In this document: positions 39,887 to 48,025 of the stretch, in pieces
Layout of the letters: each line of letters opens with the position of its first letter
Numbering within the stretch: the stretch's first letter is position 1
From: Martelella mediterranea
GTDB lineage: Bacteria > Pseudomonadota > Alphaproteobacteria > Rhizobiales > Rhizobiaceae
Length of the DNA stretch: 64,000 bases
Direction: 5' to 3'
Assembly (NCBI RefSeq): GCF_004342225.1
Contig: NZ_SMAR01000016.1
Location: forward strand, 19,957-83,956
Program-made: the position numbers and the translations under genes
Notes under the pieces: model-generated
Databases searched by the model: none
What the model saw: only the letters and a program-made list of their open reading frames with translations
What the model was told of the DNA's origin: nothing

Positions 39887-40723
39887 TCAGACTTTCTCCA
39901 GTTCGGGCAGCGTTCCCGGCAATGATATAATCAACTGCAGGAGTTCACGCGGTGCCTCCAGCTGCGGCAAATGCCCGGCGTCTTTGAGTGGATGGAGCGG
40001 CGTGCCGATCTTGTCGGCCAGCGCACGACCGCGCTCAAGGGGAATCCAGGGGTCTTTCTCGCCCCACAGCACCGTGATCGGGCAATCGGTACTGCCAAGT
40101 TTATCGGCAATCTCATCGGTAAAACGATCATCAGCCTGTGCAAACTGCCCATAGAAGCTGATACGCCCCTCCACTGTCAGCCATGGCGACACCAGATCAT
40201 GCACATCCTGCGGATCGATATCATCCGCCAGAGCACCGCGAATATAAGCTTCGACAATCGCTGCATGAATATGAAGCGGCAGAGGAAGGAAGGCGTCAAC
40301 ATGCCGGCTGACATGATTGAAAAATTCAGATCCCCAAGGGCTGAGCGCAACAGCATTCATCAGCACAAGCTCTTCATAAGAAGCGCCGTGGAGAAGGTGA
40401 GCGCGCAGCGTAACGGCACCTCCGAAATCATGGGCAAAAACGGCTGGTGACTCCAATTTCCAGAAATCAAGCATCTCTTTGAAAACACGGCCCTGAACAT
40501 CGAGGCCGGTTGGCTGTTCGGGGTCTTTGGCCGAGCGCCCGAAGCCAGGCATGTCATACCAGTAAACCGTGTAGACGTGCGACAAAGGCAGTAAAACGCG
40601 GTGCCAGGCAAAAGATGACCATGGCCATCCATGTGCCAGCACCAGTGGCGGCCCCTCTCCTGCTTTGCCCCAGGCAACTGTTCCGGCGCTCGTTTCTGCT
40701 TTCGAATTTACGTTCCAGAGCAT
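39887..40723 (-). CDS. Alpha/beta hydrolase with aspartate nucleophile, inside the sarcosine oxidase operon
   Basis: A 278-residue alpha/beta hydrolase of the epoxide hydrolase/haloacid dehalogenase-like branch. The oxyanion motif is HGWPWSSFAWHRV. The nucleophile elbow reads FAHDFGGAV, placing Asp99 where esterases have serine. The acid is near Asp224 in WGEKDPWIP and the base near His251 in DAGHLPQLE. A helical cap lies between about 125 and 200. Aspartate nucleophiles occur in epoxide hydrolases, haloalkane dehalogenases and fluoroacetate dehalogenases. The start has GAGGTG upstream and lies 8 bases after soxB, so it is part of the operon, but no such step is known in sarcosine oxidation. 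Confidence 0.85.
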   Translation of the reverse strand: MLWNVNSKAETSAGTVAWGKAGEGPPLVLAHGWPWSSFAWHRVLLPLSHVYTVYWYDMPGFGRSAKDPEQPTGLDVQGRVFKEMLDFWKLESPAVFAHDFGGAVTLRAHLLHGASYEELVLMNAVALSPWGSEFFNHVSRHVDAFLPLPLHIHAAIVEAYIRGALADDIDPQDVHDLVSPWLTVEGRISFYGQFAQADDRFTDEIADKLGSTDCPITVLWGEKDPWIPLERGRALADKIGTPLHPLKDAGHLPQLEAPRELLQLIISLPGTLPELEKV

Positions 40724-40731
40724 GATACACC

Positions 40732-41985
40732 TCAATGTGCTACGGCAGCAGCGGCGGCCTCATCAATCAGACGACCTGTACGATACCTGTCCAGTGTGAG
40801 GCCGGAAGCCAGCCTGTGCGGTTCACCTTTGGCAATCAGATGGGCGAAAAGATGGGCGGATCCGGGCGTTGCCTTGAAGCCGCCGGTTCCCCAGCCGCAA
40901 TTGACATAAAGGTTCGGCACCGGTGTTACACTCTGGATTGGAGAGCGGTCTGGCGTGTTGTCGGTGATGCCGCCCCACTGGCGCATCATCTTCACGCGCC
41001 GGAAAACAGGAAAGAGTTCACAGATCGCGTCCAGCGTATGGGTAATGATCTGAAGTCCGCCGGTCTGGGAATAGGAATTATACTGGTCCGTGCCTGCGCC
41101 AATAACCAGTTCTCCCTTATCGGATTGCGAGATATAGGCATGCACCGAGTTCGACATGACAACGCAGGGGAAAACCGGTTTCAAAGGCTCTGAAACCAGC
41201 GCTTGCAAGGGCTGACTTTCGAGCGGCAACCGCACATCCGCCATCGACATGACAACCGAATTGTGCCCGGAAGCGGAAACACCGATCTTCTTTGCACCAA
41301 TGAAGCCGCGCGAAGTCTCGACACCGCTGACAGCGCCATCCGGACCACGCCGGATGCCTTTCACCTCACAGTTCTGAATAATGTGAACGCCATAATCCGA
41401 GGCAGCCCGGCCATAGCCCCAGACCACAGCATCGTGCCGGGCTGTACCGGCGCGGCGCTGAAGTGCGGCCCCATTGATCGGGTAGCGCGCGTTTTTTGCG
41501 ATATCGAGCGGGGGACAGACGTCCTTTGCCTGCTCAGGCGTCAGCCACTCGTTATCGATGCCGTAAAGCCGGTTTGCATGGACATGTCGTTTGAAAGATT
41601 GGCGGTCATGCTCATTGTGGGAAAGCATCAGCACGCCGCGCGGCGAATACATGACGTTGTAATTCAAATCGATGGAGAGATTTTCCCAAAGCTTCAGCGA
41701 ATGCTCGTAAATATCCATACTTTCGCCGTAGAGGTAATTGGAGCGCACAATCGTCGTATTGCGCCCGGTATTCCCACCACCGATCCAGCCTTTTTCCAGA
41801 ACAGCAATATTGGTTATTCCATGCTCTTTGGCGAGATAGTAGGCCGCGCCGATGCCATGACCGCCGCCGCCAATGATGATGACATCATACTCCGATTTTG
41901 GCTCGGGAGAGTCCCAGTGCCTGTCCCAGCCCTTGTGGTGCCTGAGCGCTTCACGCGCCAGAGCGAAAACGGAATATTTGCGCAT
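40732..41985 (-). CDS. soxB: Sarcosine oxidase subunit beta
   Basis: The FAD/FMN-binding catalytic subunit, 417 residues. The dinucleotide motif is VIIIGGGGHGIGAAYYLAKE near residue 35. NTGRNTTIVRSNYLY is conserved, and a histidine expected to hold the covalent flavin is in the QSFKRHVHANR region. The C-terminal GWGTGGFKATPGSAHLFAHLI is typical. First gene of the operon, with GAGGGAG ahead of the ATG. Sarcosine often comes from glycine betaine or creatine breakdown; such genes are not in the window. Confidence 0.94.
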   Translation of the reverse strand: MRKYSVFALAREALRHHKGWDRHWDSPEPKSEYDVIIIGGGGHGIGAAYYLAKEHGITNIAVLEKGWIGGGNTGRNTTIVRSNYLYGESMDIYEHSLKLWENLSIDLNYNVMYSPRGVLMLSHNEHDRQSFKRHVHANRLYGIDNEWLTPEQAKDVCPPLDIAKNARYPINGAALQRRAGTARHDAVVWGYGRAASDYGVHIIQNCEVKGIRRGPDGAVSGVETSRGFIGAKKIGVSASGHNSVVMSMADVRLPLESQPLQALVSEPLKPVFPCVVMSNSVHAYISQSDKGELVIGAGTDQYNSYSQTGGLQIITHTLDAICELFPVFRRVKMMRQWGGITDNTPDRSPIQSVTPVPNLYVNCGWGTGGFKATPGSAHLFAHLIAKGEPHRLASGLTLDRYRTGRLIDEAAAAAVAH

Positions 41986-42348
41986 CAGCCAACTCCCTCA
42001 ATCACGGCATCTGCCAGCGGCATCATCTGATCATGAAATCGCAAATCGCCCGACGGCACAACCGGCATTTTTGTGATGCCTTTACGTCATGTTCATACAA
42101 CTTGAACGACTCGCTGCTATGCAGGCTTTTCGGGCGTAATGACTTGAATATAACCCGACGTTGCTCTATTCCACCTTCAAACTTCAATATCGCATCGCTT
42201 CGATACAGGTGGCACTGGACTCACGTGTTGCAATCTGTTATTGGCGGCGCAAGTTGCAAAGCGGGCGCTTTGCGAAGCTTATGTTTGATGCCTGATGCGC
42301 GACACTTGCTCAGGCCGCCAACAACAACGTTAAAGGAACGGGATTCAC
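41986..42348. other. 363-base divergent intergenic region between soxB and rpsU
   Basis: Contains the promoters of the sox operon (minus strand) and rpsU (plus strand). A TTGAAC-like -35 with AT-rich sequence occurs around 42100-42160. The stretch 42230-42290 has repeated GCAAGTTGCAAAG/GCGCTTTGC elements that can fold into a hairpin in the rpsU leader. No gene is visible. Confidence 0.5.
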
Positions 42349-42561
42349 GTGCAAGTACTTGTCCGCGACAACAATGTCGATCAGGCTCTCCGCGCTCTGA
42401 AGAAAAAGATGCAGCGCGAGGGTATCTTCCGCGAAATGAAAATGCGCGATCATTACGAAAAGCCATCGCAGAAGCGTGCGCGTGAAAAGGCTGAAGCCAT
42501 CCGCCGCGTTCGCAAGCTGGCTCGTAAGCGCGCTATCCGCGAAGGTCTGATTTCGCGCTGA
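42349..42561 (+). CDS. rpsU: 30S ribosomal protein S21
   Basis: A 70-residue, very basic ribosomal protein beginning [20 protein letters not shown] and ending in an Arg/Lys-rich helix. The start is GTG with AAAGGAACGG upstream. S21 is involved in translation initiation through contact with the anti-Shine-Dalgarno region. It appears as a single gene with its own terminator. Confidence 0.96.
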   Translation: MQVLVRDNNVDQALRALKKKMQREGIFREMKMRDHYEKPSQKRAREKAEAIRRVRKLARKRAIREGLISR

Positions 42562-42593
42562 TTGTCGCTTTCCAGGCACATGCAGGATATTTT

Positions 42594-42624
42594 AATGGCG
42601 GGGGCTGATGCGTCCGCCATTTTT
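42594..42624 (+). terminator. Rho-independent terminator of rpsU
   Basis: AATGGCGG (42594-42601) pairs with CCGCCATT (42614-42621) around a 12-base loop and is followed by a T-run, about 30 bases after the rpsU stop. Confidence 0.8.
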
Positions 42625-42729
42625 CCTGTTATTTAATGGTCCGGCACTCTTAGCGGTTGATCTTCCGACTTTCGATCTTCACTTTTGCAGAGCCTGTTCC
42701 GGCGACAACACGGTCACGAAGGAAACGCA

Positions 42730-43590
42730 ATGACGACCATCAGCAGTGATTTCAACGTTAAAGTCCATGGCCGCTTTCTGCGTTCGGTGTTTTTTGCCGG
42801 AACGCTCGGCCTTCTGGCAGCCTGCCAGACTCAAACGATGAACCCGGATGTGGTTGCGCTCGATGCAACTCAGGGCTCGCAGCAGAACATTGCTTCGCTG
42901 ACCAGCGTGATTGCCGCCAATCCGAATGATCCGGAAGGTTATAATGTGCGCGGCGCCGCCTACGGCCGTGCCGGTGATACCCGCAAGGCGATGGAAGACT
43001 TCAATCAGGCACTTCAGCTGAACCCGAATTACTATCAGGCCTATGCTAATCGCGCCCTCATTGAGCGCAGCCTTGGCCGTCAGATGGATGCACTGAACGA
43101 CTATAACCGCGCATTGCAGATCAACCCCGATTATGATGTGGCCTATATCGGTCGCGGCAACCTTTACCGGGAAGCCGGACAGACCAATGACGCCTTTAAT
43201 GATTACACCCGTGCGATCGAGCTGAACACAACGGACCCACGCGCCTATCACAATCGCGGCCTGATCTATCAGCGTCGCGGCCAGCAGGAGCAGGCGATCA
43301 GCGATTTCACCAAAGCCATTTCGCTGGCACCAAAATCAGCGCAGCCTTATAATGGCCGCGGCGTTTCCTACCTCGCACTCAGCGACGATAAGAATGCGCG
43401 TTCTGATTTTGACAAGGCACTGGCGCTGGATCAGTCAAATGCCGAAACCTGGGCCAATCTCGGCCTGATTTTTGAGCGGGAAGGCGATTATCAGAAGGCA
43501 GCCTCCTATTATCAGAAGTCGAAGGCTCTGAACCCGAACTATCAGCCCGCTGTTCAGGGCGTTCAGCGGGTTCTGGGCGGTGGCGCTTAA
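42730..43590 (+). CDS. TPR-repeat lipoprotein (NlpI-like)
   Basis: A 286-residue predicted lipoprotein. The signal RSVFFAGTLGLLAACQ ends in a lipobox (LAAC), so the mature N-terminus would be a lipid-modified cysteine. From about residue 55 there are six or seven tetratricopeptide repeats, each close to DPEGYNVRGAAYGRAGDTRK. NlpI-like TPR lipoproteins act as scaffolds for cell-wall hydrolases and proteases; the partner here is not known. AAGGA precedes the chosen ATG at good spacing. It stands 168 bases after rpsU, beyond a terminator. Confidence 0.88.
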   Translation: MTTISSDFNVKVHGRFLRSVFFAGTLGLLAACQTQTMNPDVVALDATQGSQQNIASLTSVIAANPNDPEGYNVRGAAYGRAGDTRKAMEDFNQALQLNPNYYQAYANRALIERSLGRQMDALNDYNRALQINPDYDVAYIGRGNLYREAGQTNDAFNDYTRAIELNTTDPRAYHNRGLIYQRRGQQEQAISDFTKAISLAPKSAQPYNGRGVSYLALSDDKNARSDFDKALALDQSNAETWANLGLIFEREGDYQKAASYYQKSKALNPNYQPAVQGVQRVLGGGA

Positions 43591-43638
43591 GCCCCTTCAT
43601 TGCTGATCCCGCCAGATCATGGAAGGTCGCTCTAACGC

Positions 43639-45111
43639 CTATCGGAGGTTCAGCCTGATGGGCAGGCTGAAGGAATGGCTCGAGCCCCGGTAAGAGGACG
43701 GAAACGCACCAAATGGCCCGGCAGCGCGGGCGCGTTGAATCACGATGGTGTCAACCTGACCGTTGCCGGATGAGCGGGCCAGAGAAACCCCTGCGATCTG
43801 CCCCGAACGACTGACCGTTACATTCACGGTGACGGTGGTGCTCAAACGGCCAACACCGCGATAATATCGCGAATTACCAACGGAACGGCGAATGCGGCTG
43901 CCGACCTTGCCGGCATAGTTGGCCATCGCCGCAGCACCATCGTCCGATGCCCGTGCGGTCGCCTCCGCGCCGCTGGAAGAGCCCGACTGGCTGGTTCCGG
44001 TTGATGCCCCGCGTGCAGCATTGGCACTGGCGTTCCCCCCTGCCCCTGTGGCAGTTTCCCGCCTTTGCTGTCTGACTTGCCGCTCGCGCTGAGCAGCCTG
44101 ACGGGTTTCGACCTGATCCTGAGGCACTGGCTCACTGCGCCAGGGCGAGGGCTGAGGCACAGGCGCCTCTATATCGAGCGCCACCTCAGGATTATCTTCC
44201 TGAGCCCTGATGGTTTCGGTTTCCGGCCGCTCCGGATCAATTGGCTCGGCGGCAGAAGCTGCAGTACTGACTTCCGGTTCTGGAGGTTCAAGAGCGTCAC
44301 TCACAGGTTCAGCCGCAGAAACGGTTGCACTTTCAACCGGCTCTGCCATTTCCGGCTGAACGGTTGCTGCAGCCGGTGCAACGCTTTGCGGTATTTCTTC
44401 CGCCGTGGGGGCAACCGACAGCACTTCCGGTTCCGGCGTGGGAGCAACCGCGACAGGCTCTTCCAGCGCTGCAGTTTCGGTCGTTTGTGGCTGCAGCGGC
44501 TCGGCTTCTGACACAGACGGCGCTTCCGCCTGCTCAACAGGCGTTGAGGCTGCAATCGGCTCCGCCTCTACCGGCTCCGCCTCAACCTCAACCGGGTTGG
44601 CAACCATGTCCTCATTTCCCTCAGCCAGTGCATCGACGTCACCATTGCCGATGGAAACAACACTGACCGTGATACTGCCCGCTTCCTGTGGTGGCTCCGG
44701 GATTGTTCGAGCCATATGAACGGCTGCAGCAAAAACAACGGAATGAAACAGGACAGAGACGAGAGCAGCCGAAGAAAGACGTTTGCGCCCTGTACGGGCT
44801 GTCTCAGAAGAAATGCGCTCAGAGACCGGAGAAAGATCGTCATCGGGCAACAGTTCAGACCTGGATGGAACGTCACCATCGTCTTCGCCTTCTGTCCCGC
44901 CGCTATTATCGCGCGTTGCATTTGCCTCTTCAAGCACGCGAAAAACAGCTGCATCAAAGGCATGATCTGATCCGGCATCGATTTCAACGTCCGGCGCAGT
45001 CCAGGCACCATCGCCATCATCAAGCTCAAGATCAATCGGCGTCTCGACAGGCTCGGCGTTCCGCGCACCGCCGGGCAGGTCAAACGCCGAAATTGCCCTG
45101 TCATTGTCCAT
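43639..45111 (-). CDS. tonB: TonB energy-transducing protein with long acidic N-terminal extension
   Basis: A 490-residue protein. Residues 1-110 are acidic and predicted cytoplasmic. The single membrane span (about 112-135, SSAALVSVLFHSVVFAAAVH) carries the S-x3-H motif (Ser119/His123) that couples TonB to ExbB/ExbD. A Pro/Glu/Ala/Val-rich periplasmic linker of about 230 residues follows. The C-terminal domain has YYRGVGRLSTTVTVNVTVSRS and SFSLPIRLNLR. It energises outer-membrane receptors such as haem receptors. It is downstream of the small secreted protein gene and divergent from the haem operon. The start lacks a strong ribosome-binding site, so its exact position is less certain. Confidence 0.88.
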   Translation of the reverse strand: MDNDRAISAFDLPGGARNAEPVETPIDLELDDGDGAWTAPDVEIDAGSDHAFDAAVFRVLEEANATRDNSGGTEGEDDGDVPSRSELLPDDDLSPVSERISSETARTGRKRLSSAALVSVLFHSVVFAAAVHMARTIPEPPQEAGSITVSVVSIGNGDVDALAEGNEDMVANPVEVEAEPVEAEPIAASTPVEQAEAPSVSEAEPLQPQTTETAALEEPVAVAPTPEPEVLSVAPTAEEIPQSVAPAAATVQPEMAEPVESATVSAAEPVSDALEPPEPEVSTAASAAEPIDPERPETETIRAQEDNPEVALDIEAPVPQPSPWRSEPVPQDQVETRQAAQRERQVRQQRRETATGAGGNASANAARGASTGTSQSGSSSGAEATARASDDGAAAMANYAGKVGSRIRRSVGNSRYYRGVGRLSTTVTVNVTVSRSGQIAGVSLARSSGNGQVDTIVIQRARAAGPFGAFPSSYRGSSHSFSLPIRLNLR

Positions 45112-45199
45112 CAAACTACCCGTACTCTCGCGGAAACTGACTAAATGGGAAGCACCACCGAAGAGAAAATCTTTAGTGCGTGCAGAATCAATCAGGCAC

Positions 45200-45643
45200 T
45201 CAGCCGTTGAACTCAACACCGGCTTTGGAACTTGTTTGAAGATAGGCCATGCAGTCTGCGCCGCCTGCCTCACAAACCTTGATATCGTTCAGCAGCAACC
45301 CGCCGATCTGATCACAGCCAGCGCCCGGAAGCTCAAACTGACGGACCCGCATCTTGCCCTGCGGCAACGTCAGAAAATCGAGCATGGTAAGGCGATCAAT
45401 CACGCCATCAGCATCAAACAGGGCCACTTCAGCCTTCAGACTTTCCACAGTCTCCGGCATTTCATTATCAATTACAAAGGTCAGCTTGCAGCCATTTTCG
45501 GTCGTATCAAGTGCGTTGAGCGAGATCGACAGTGGTTTGCTCTTCGCCTCGATATCCGTTGTCGCTTCAGAGCTTGTCTCCTGCGCCAGAACAGGCTGGG
45601 CCAGAGCGAGTGTGAGGGCGGCAGCACTTGCGATGATCTTCAT
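45200..45643 (-). CDS. Small secreted protein of unknown function, upstream of tonB
   Basis: A 147-residue protein with a signal peptide cleaved after about residue 20 (AAALTLALAQPVLA|QE). The mature part has four cysteines (52, 110, 124, 131), suggesting two disulfides in the periplasm. NALDTTENGCKLTFVIDN and PGAGCDQIGGLLLNDI are its most distinctive stretches. I do not recognise a characterised family. It precedes tonB on the same strand by 88 bases and faces the iron-box region, so a role in iron or haem uptake is a contextual guess only. Confidence 0.75.
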   Translation of the reverse strand: MKIIASAAALTLALAQPVLAQETSSEATTDIEAKSKPLSISLNALDTTENGCKLTFVIDNEMPETVESLKAEVALFDADGVIDRLTMLDFLTLPQGKMRVRQFELPGAGCDQIGGLLLNDIKVCEAGGADCMAYLQTSSKAGVEFNG

Positions 45644-45759
45644 CTTTTAAAATCCCGGTCGGTTTTGAAAACTCATTGCGAAAGAAGCGGAAGGCGGCGT
45701 CCACTGGGACGACTCTAATGCCTGACCAAAAAAACGTCTATTGCGTGGATAGACAAAGA

Positions 45760-45774
45760 TGATTTATTGAGTCA
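45760..45774. promoter_or_regulatory. Iron-responsive operator (RirA-type IRO box) 1
   Basis: TGATTTATTGAGTCA fits the rhizobial IRO consensus TGA-N9-TCA. It is the first of two boxes 28 bases apart, in the region between hemP and the divergent tonB-linked gene. Repression by RirA under iron sufficiency is inferred; the rirA gene is not in the window. Confidence 0.65.
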
Positions 45775-45787
45775 AGTTATTAAAACA

Positions 45788-45802
45788 TGATTCTTATCAT
45801 CA
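45788..45802. promoter_or_regulatory. Iron-responsive operator (RirA-type IRO box) 2
   Basis: TGATTCTTATCATCA is a second TGA-N9-TCA match, ending 18 bases before the hemP start codon. The core also resembles a Fur-type half-site (TTCTTATCAT). Its position would block transcription start of the haem operon. Confidence 0.65.
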
Positions 45803-45820
45803 ACTTTATTGCATAGCAGA

Positions 45821-46015
45821 ATGACGCCCAACATGACCAGCGACACCAAGCCTGCTTGTTCAGACATGAACCGAAGGCACGATGAGACAACAAAGGCACC
45901 AATCGTCGACAGCGAGTCATTGTTTCGCGGCAGCAACGAGATCGTCATCCGTCATCATGGCGCAGATTATCGTATGAAGATTACGCGCCAAGGCAAACTC
46001 ATACTGAACAAATAA
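45821..46015 (+). CDS. hemP: Hemin uptake protein HemP
   Basis: A 64-residue small protein ending in the family signature SLFRGSNEIVIRHHGADYRM followed by KITRQGKLILNK. HemP heads haem-uptake operons in many proteobacteria; in some it acts as a regulator or aids expression of the haem receptor. The start is uncertain: ATG codons at 45821 and 45833 are both possible. It is followed by hmuS after 14 bases. Confidence 0.85.
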   Translation: MTPNMTSDTKPACSDMNRRHDETTKAPIVDSESLFRGSNEIVIRHHGADYRMKITRQGKLILNK

Positions 46016-46029
46016 GCAGGCTTTTAAAC

Positions 46030-47100
46030 ATGAACACGACCCCCTTGCCCGGACCCGACCAGATTCGCGCCTACCGCGCTGAAAATGCCACGATGCGCGA
46101 GCGCGATATTGCCGCTGCACTTGGTGTTTCCGAAGCCGCTCTTGTGGCGGCGGAAGTTGGTTTCTCAGCGACGCGCATTTCCCCCGATCCCGCGCATCTC
46201 CTCGCGCACGCTGAGCGCTTAGGCGAGATTATGGCGCTGTCGCGCAACGAAAATGCCGTTCACGAGAAAATCGGCGTTTTTGAAAACATTCGCAGCGGCA
46301 AGAAGTCTGCGATTGTACTGGGCGAAAATATTGATCTGCGAATTTTTCCCAGCCGCTGGGCACATGCTTTTGCAGTCACGAAAACAGACAAGGACGGCAA
46401 TGAAAAGCTAAGCCTTCAGTATTTTGATCAAAGCGGCACGGCTGTTTTCAAACTGCATATGCGTCCGGCATCAAACCTTGAAGCCTATCATCACTTCGTT
46501 GAGACTTACAGGCTTGACGACCAGATCCGTACGGTAGAACCGCAAGCAATCACCGCGCATGACACTGATCACACGCGTGATCGCGATGCCGTCGACGTCG
46601 AGCTGCTGCGCGATCGCTGGACGGCATTGACCGACACACATCAGTTCTTCGGCATGCTGAACGACCTCAAGGTTCATCGGCAGACAGCGATTGCATCGGT
46701 TGGCGACGATTATGCCTTCCGCCTCGCAGACGAGGCCGTCCCGGCCCTGCTGCATGAAGCGTCAAAACTGCCTGAACTGCCGATCATGGCTTTCGTTGCC
46801 AATAACGGCATCGTGCAGATTCATTCGGGCCCGGTTTTGAGGATCGTTGAAATGGGACCATGGATCAATGTCATGGATCCGACCTTCCACCTGCATCTGC
46901 GTCGCGACCGGATCGCCGAGACATGGTTGGTGCGTAAACCCACCAGCGACGGGCATGTCACTTCGATCGAGGCATTCGACGCCAGCGGCAACATGATCAT
47001 CCAGTTCTTCGGCAAGCGGCTTGAAGGCTATGCCGAACGTCCGCTATGGCGGGAACTGACCGAAAGCTTGCCACGCCATCAGGCAACACAAGCCGCGTGA
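46030..47100 (+). CDS. hmuS: Hemin-degrading factor / haem transfer protein HmuS
   Basis: A 356-residue duplicated-domain protein of the HemS/ChuS family, which binds haem in the cytoplasm and either degrades it or hands it on. It starts at RAYRAENATMRERDIAAALGVSEAALVAA. VFENIRSGKKSAIVLGENIDLRIF and ALTDTHQFFGMLNDLKVHRQ are typical first- and second-half motifs. PGPVLRI-type sequences (IVQIHSGPVLRIVEMGPWIN) are conserved. It lies between hemP and hmuT with 14- and 9-base gaps. Confidence 0.94.
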   Translation: MNTTPLPGPDQIRAYRAENATMRERDIAAALGVSEAALVAAEVGFSATRISPDPAHLLAHAERLGEIMALSRNENAVHEKIGVFENIRSGKKSAIVLGENIDLRIFPSRWAHAFAVTKTDKDGNEKLSLQYFDQSGTAVFKLHMRPASNLEAYHHFVETYRLDDQIRTVEPQAITAHDTDHTRDRDAVDVELLRDRWTALTDTHQFFGMLNDLKVHRQTAIASVGDDYAFRLADEAVPALLHEASKLPELPIMAFVANNGIVQIHSGPVLRIVEMGPWINVMDPTFHLHLRRDRIAETWLVRKPTSDGHVTSIEAFDASGNMIIQFFGKRLEGYAERPLWRELTESLPRHQATQAA

Positions 47101-47109
47101 GGTCTGCTT

Positions 47110-48018
47110 ATGTTTTCGCATCTTTTTTCACGAAAATCCGGTTTTCTGACACGTTTCGTTGCAACGTCGGGTCTCATTGCTGGCCTGATGATGTCACCAT
47201 TTGCGCATGCGCAGAATGAGACCCGGCTGGACGACACATCACGACTGGTGACAATCGGCGGCTCAATCACAGAGATCGTTTATGCACTTGGTTCCGGAAG
47301 TGAACTCGTCGGACGTGATACCACCAGCACCTTTCCGCCAGAAGCGAATGCTCTGCCGGATATCGGCTACATGCGTCAGCTTTCGCCGGAAGGGATCCTT
47401 TCGGTCAATCCATCGGCAATCATAAGCATTGAAGGCGCAGGCCCGCCCGAAACTCTGGATGTTCTGGGCAAGGCGAATGTCGACCTGGCCATCATCCCTG
47501 AAAGCTATGATCGTGACGGTATCCTCAAAAAAGTGACTACCGTTGGGGCGCTGCTCGGCAAAGATCAGGAAGCTGCGACTTTGGCCGAAAAGATTGCGGC
47601 AAAGCTCGATCCGATTTTGGAAGAAAATGAAAAGCGCCCGGCCGATGCCCGCAAAAGCGCCATTTTCATCCTCAGCCTGCGTGGTGGGAAGGTTATGGCC
47701 TCCGGCACTGGCACAGCCGCCAATGGCGTGATCAAGGCCGCGGGGCTGACGAACGCGATTGGCGACTTTCCAGGATATAAAACGCTTTCCGACGAAGCCG
47801 TCATCACGGCCGCTCCGGATGTCATCCTGATGATGGATGGCGCGGCGGGAAATCATGTTCCAAAAGACGAAGATGTCTGGGGGCAGCCTGCACTGACCCT
47901 GACACCGGCTGGTGCAAGCCATAGTCTCTACCGGATTGACCCCGTCGGGATGATGAATTTCGGCCCGCGTTTTGCCGATCATCTGAAAGCACTCACTGAG
48001 CAGATTTACGGAAAATGA
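47110..48018 (+). CDS. hmuT: Haem ABC transporter periplasmic binding protein HmuT
   Basis: A 302-residue class III binding protein with signal peptide FVATSGLIAGLMMSPFAHAQ. LVTIGGSITEIVYALGSGSELVGRD and YMRQLSPEGILSVNPSAII define the family. A tyrosine in the YMRQLS or ESYDRDG region is the expected haem ligand. GAGGT precedes the ATG, and the gap to hmuU is 7 bases. Confidence 0.94.
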   Translation: MFSHLFSRKSGFLTRFVATSGLIAGLMMSPFAHAQNETRLDDTSRLVTIGGSITEIVYALGSGSELVGRDTTSTFPPEANALPDIGYMRQLSPEGILSVNPSAIISIEGAGPPETLDVLGKANVDLAIIPESYDRDGILKKVTTVGALLGKDQEAATLAEKIAAKLDPILEENEKRPADARKSAIFILSLRGGKVMASGTGTAANGVIKAAGLTNAIGDFPGYKTLSDEAVITAAPDVILMMDGAAGNHVPKDEDVWGQPALTLTPAGASHSLYRIDPVGMMNFGPRFADHLKALTEQIYGK

Positions 48019-48025
48019 GGCGCAA

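Noticed and set aside
42230..42290. GCAAGTTGCAAAG/CTTTGC repeats in the rpsU leader as a possible structured RNA or regulatory leader
   Set aside because: Pairing is short and ambiguous by eye; without folding and comparison I cannot separate it from chance.
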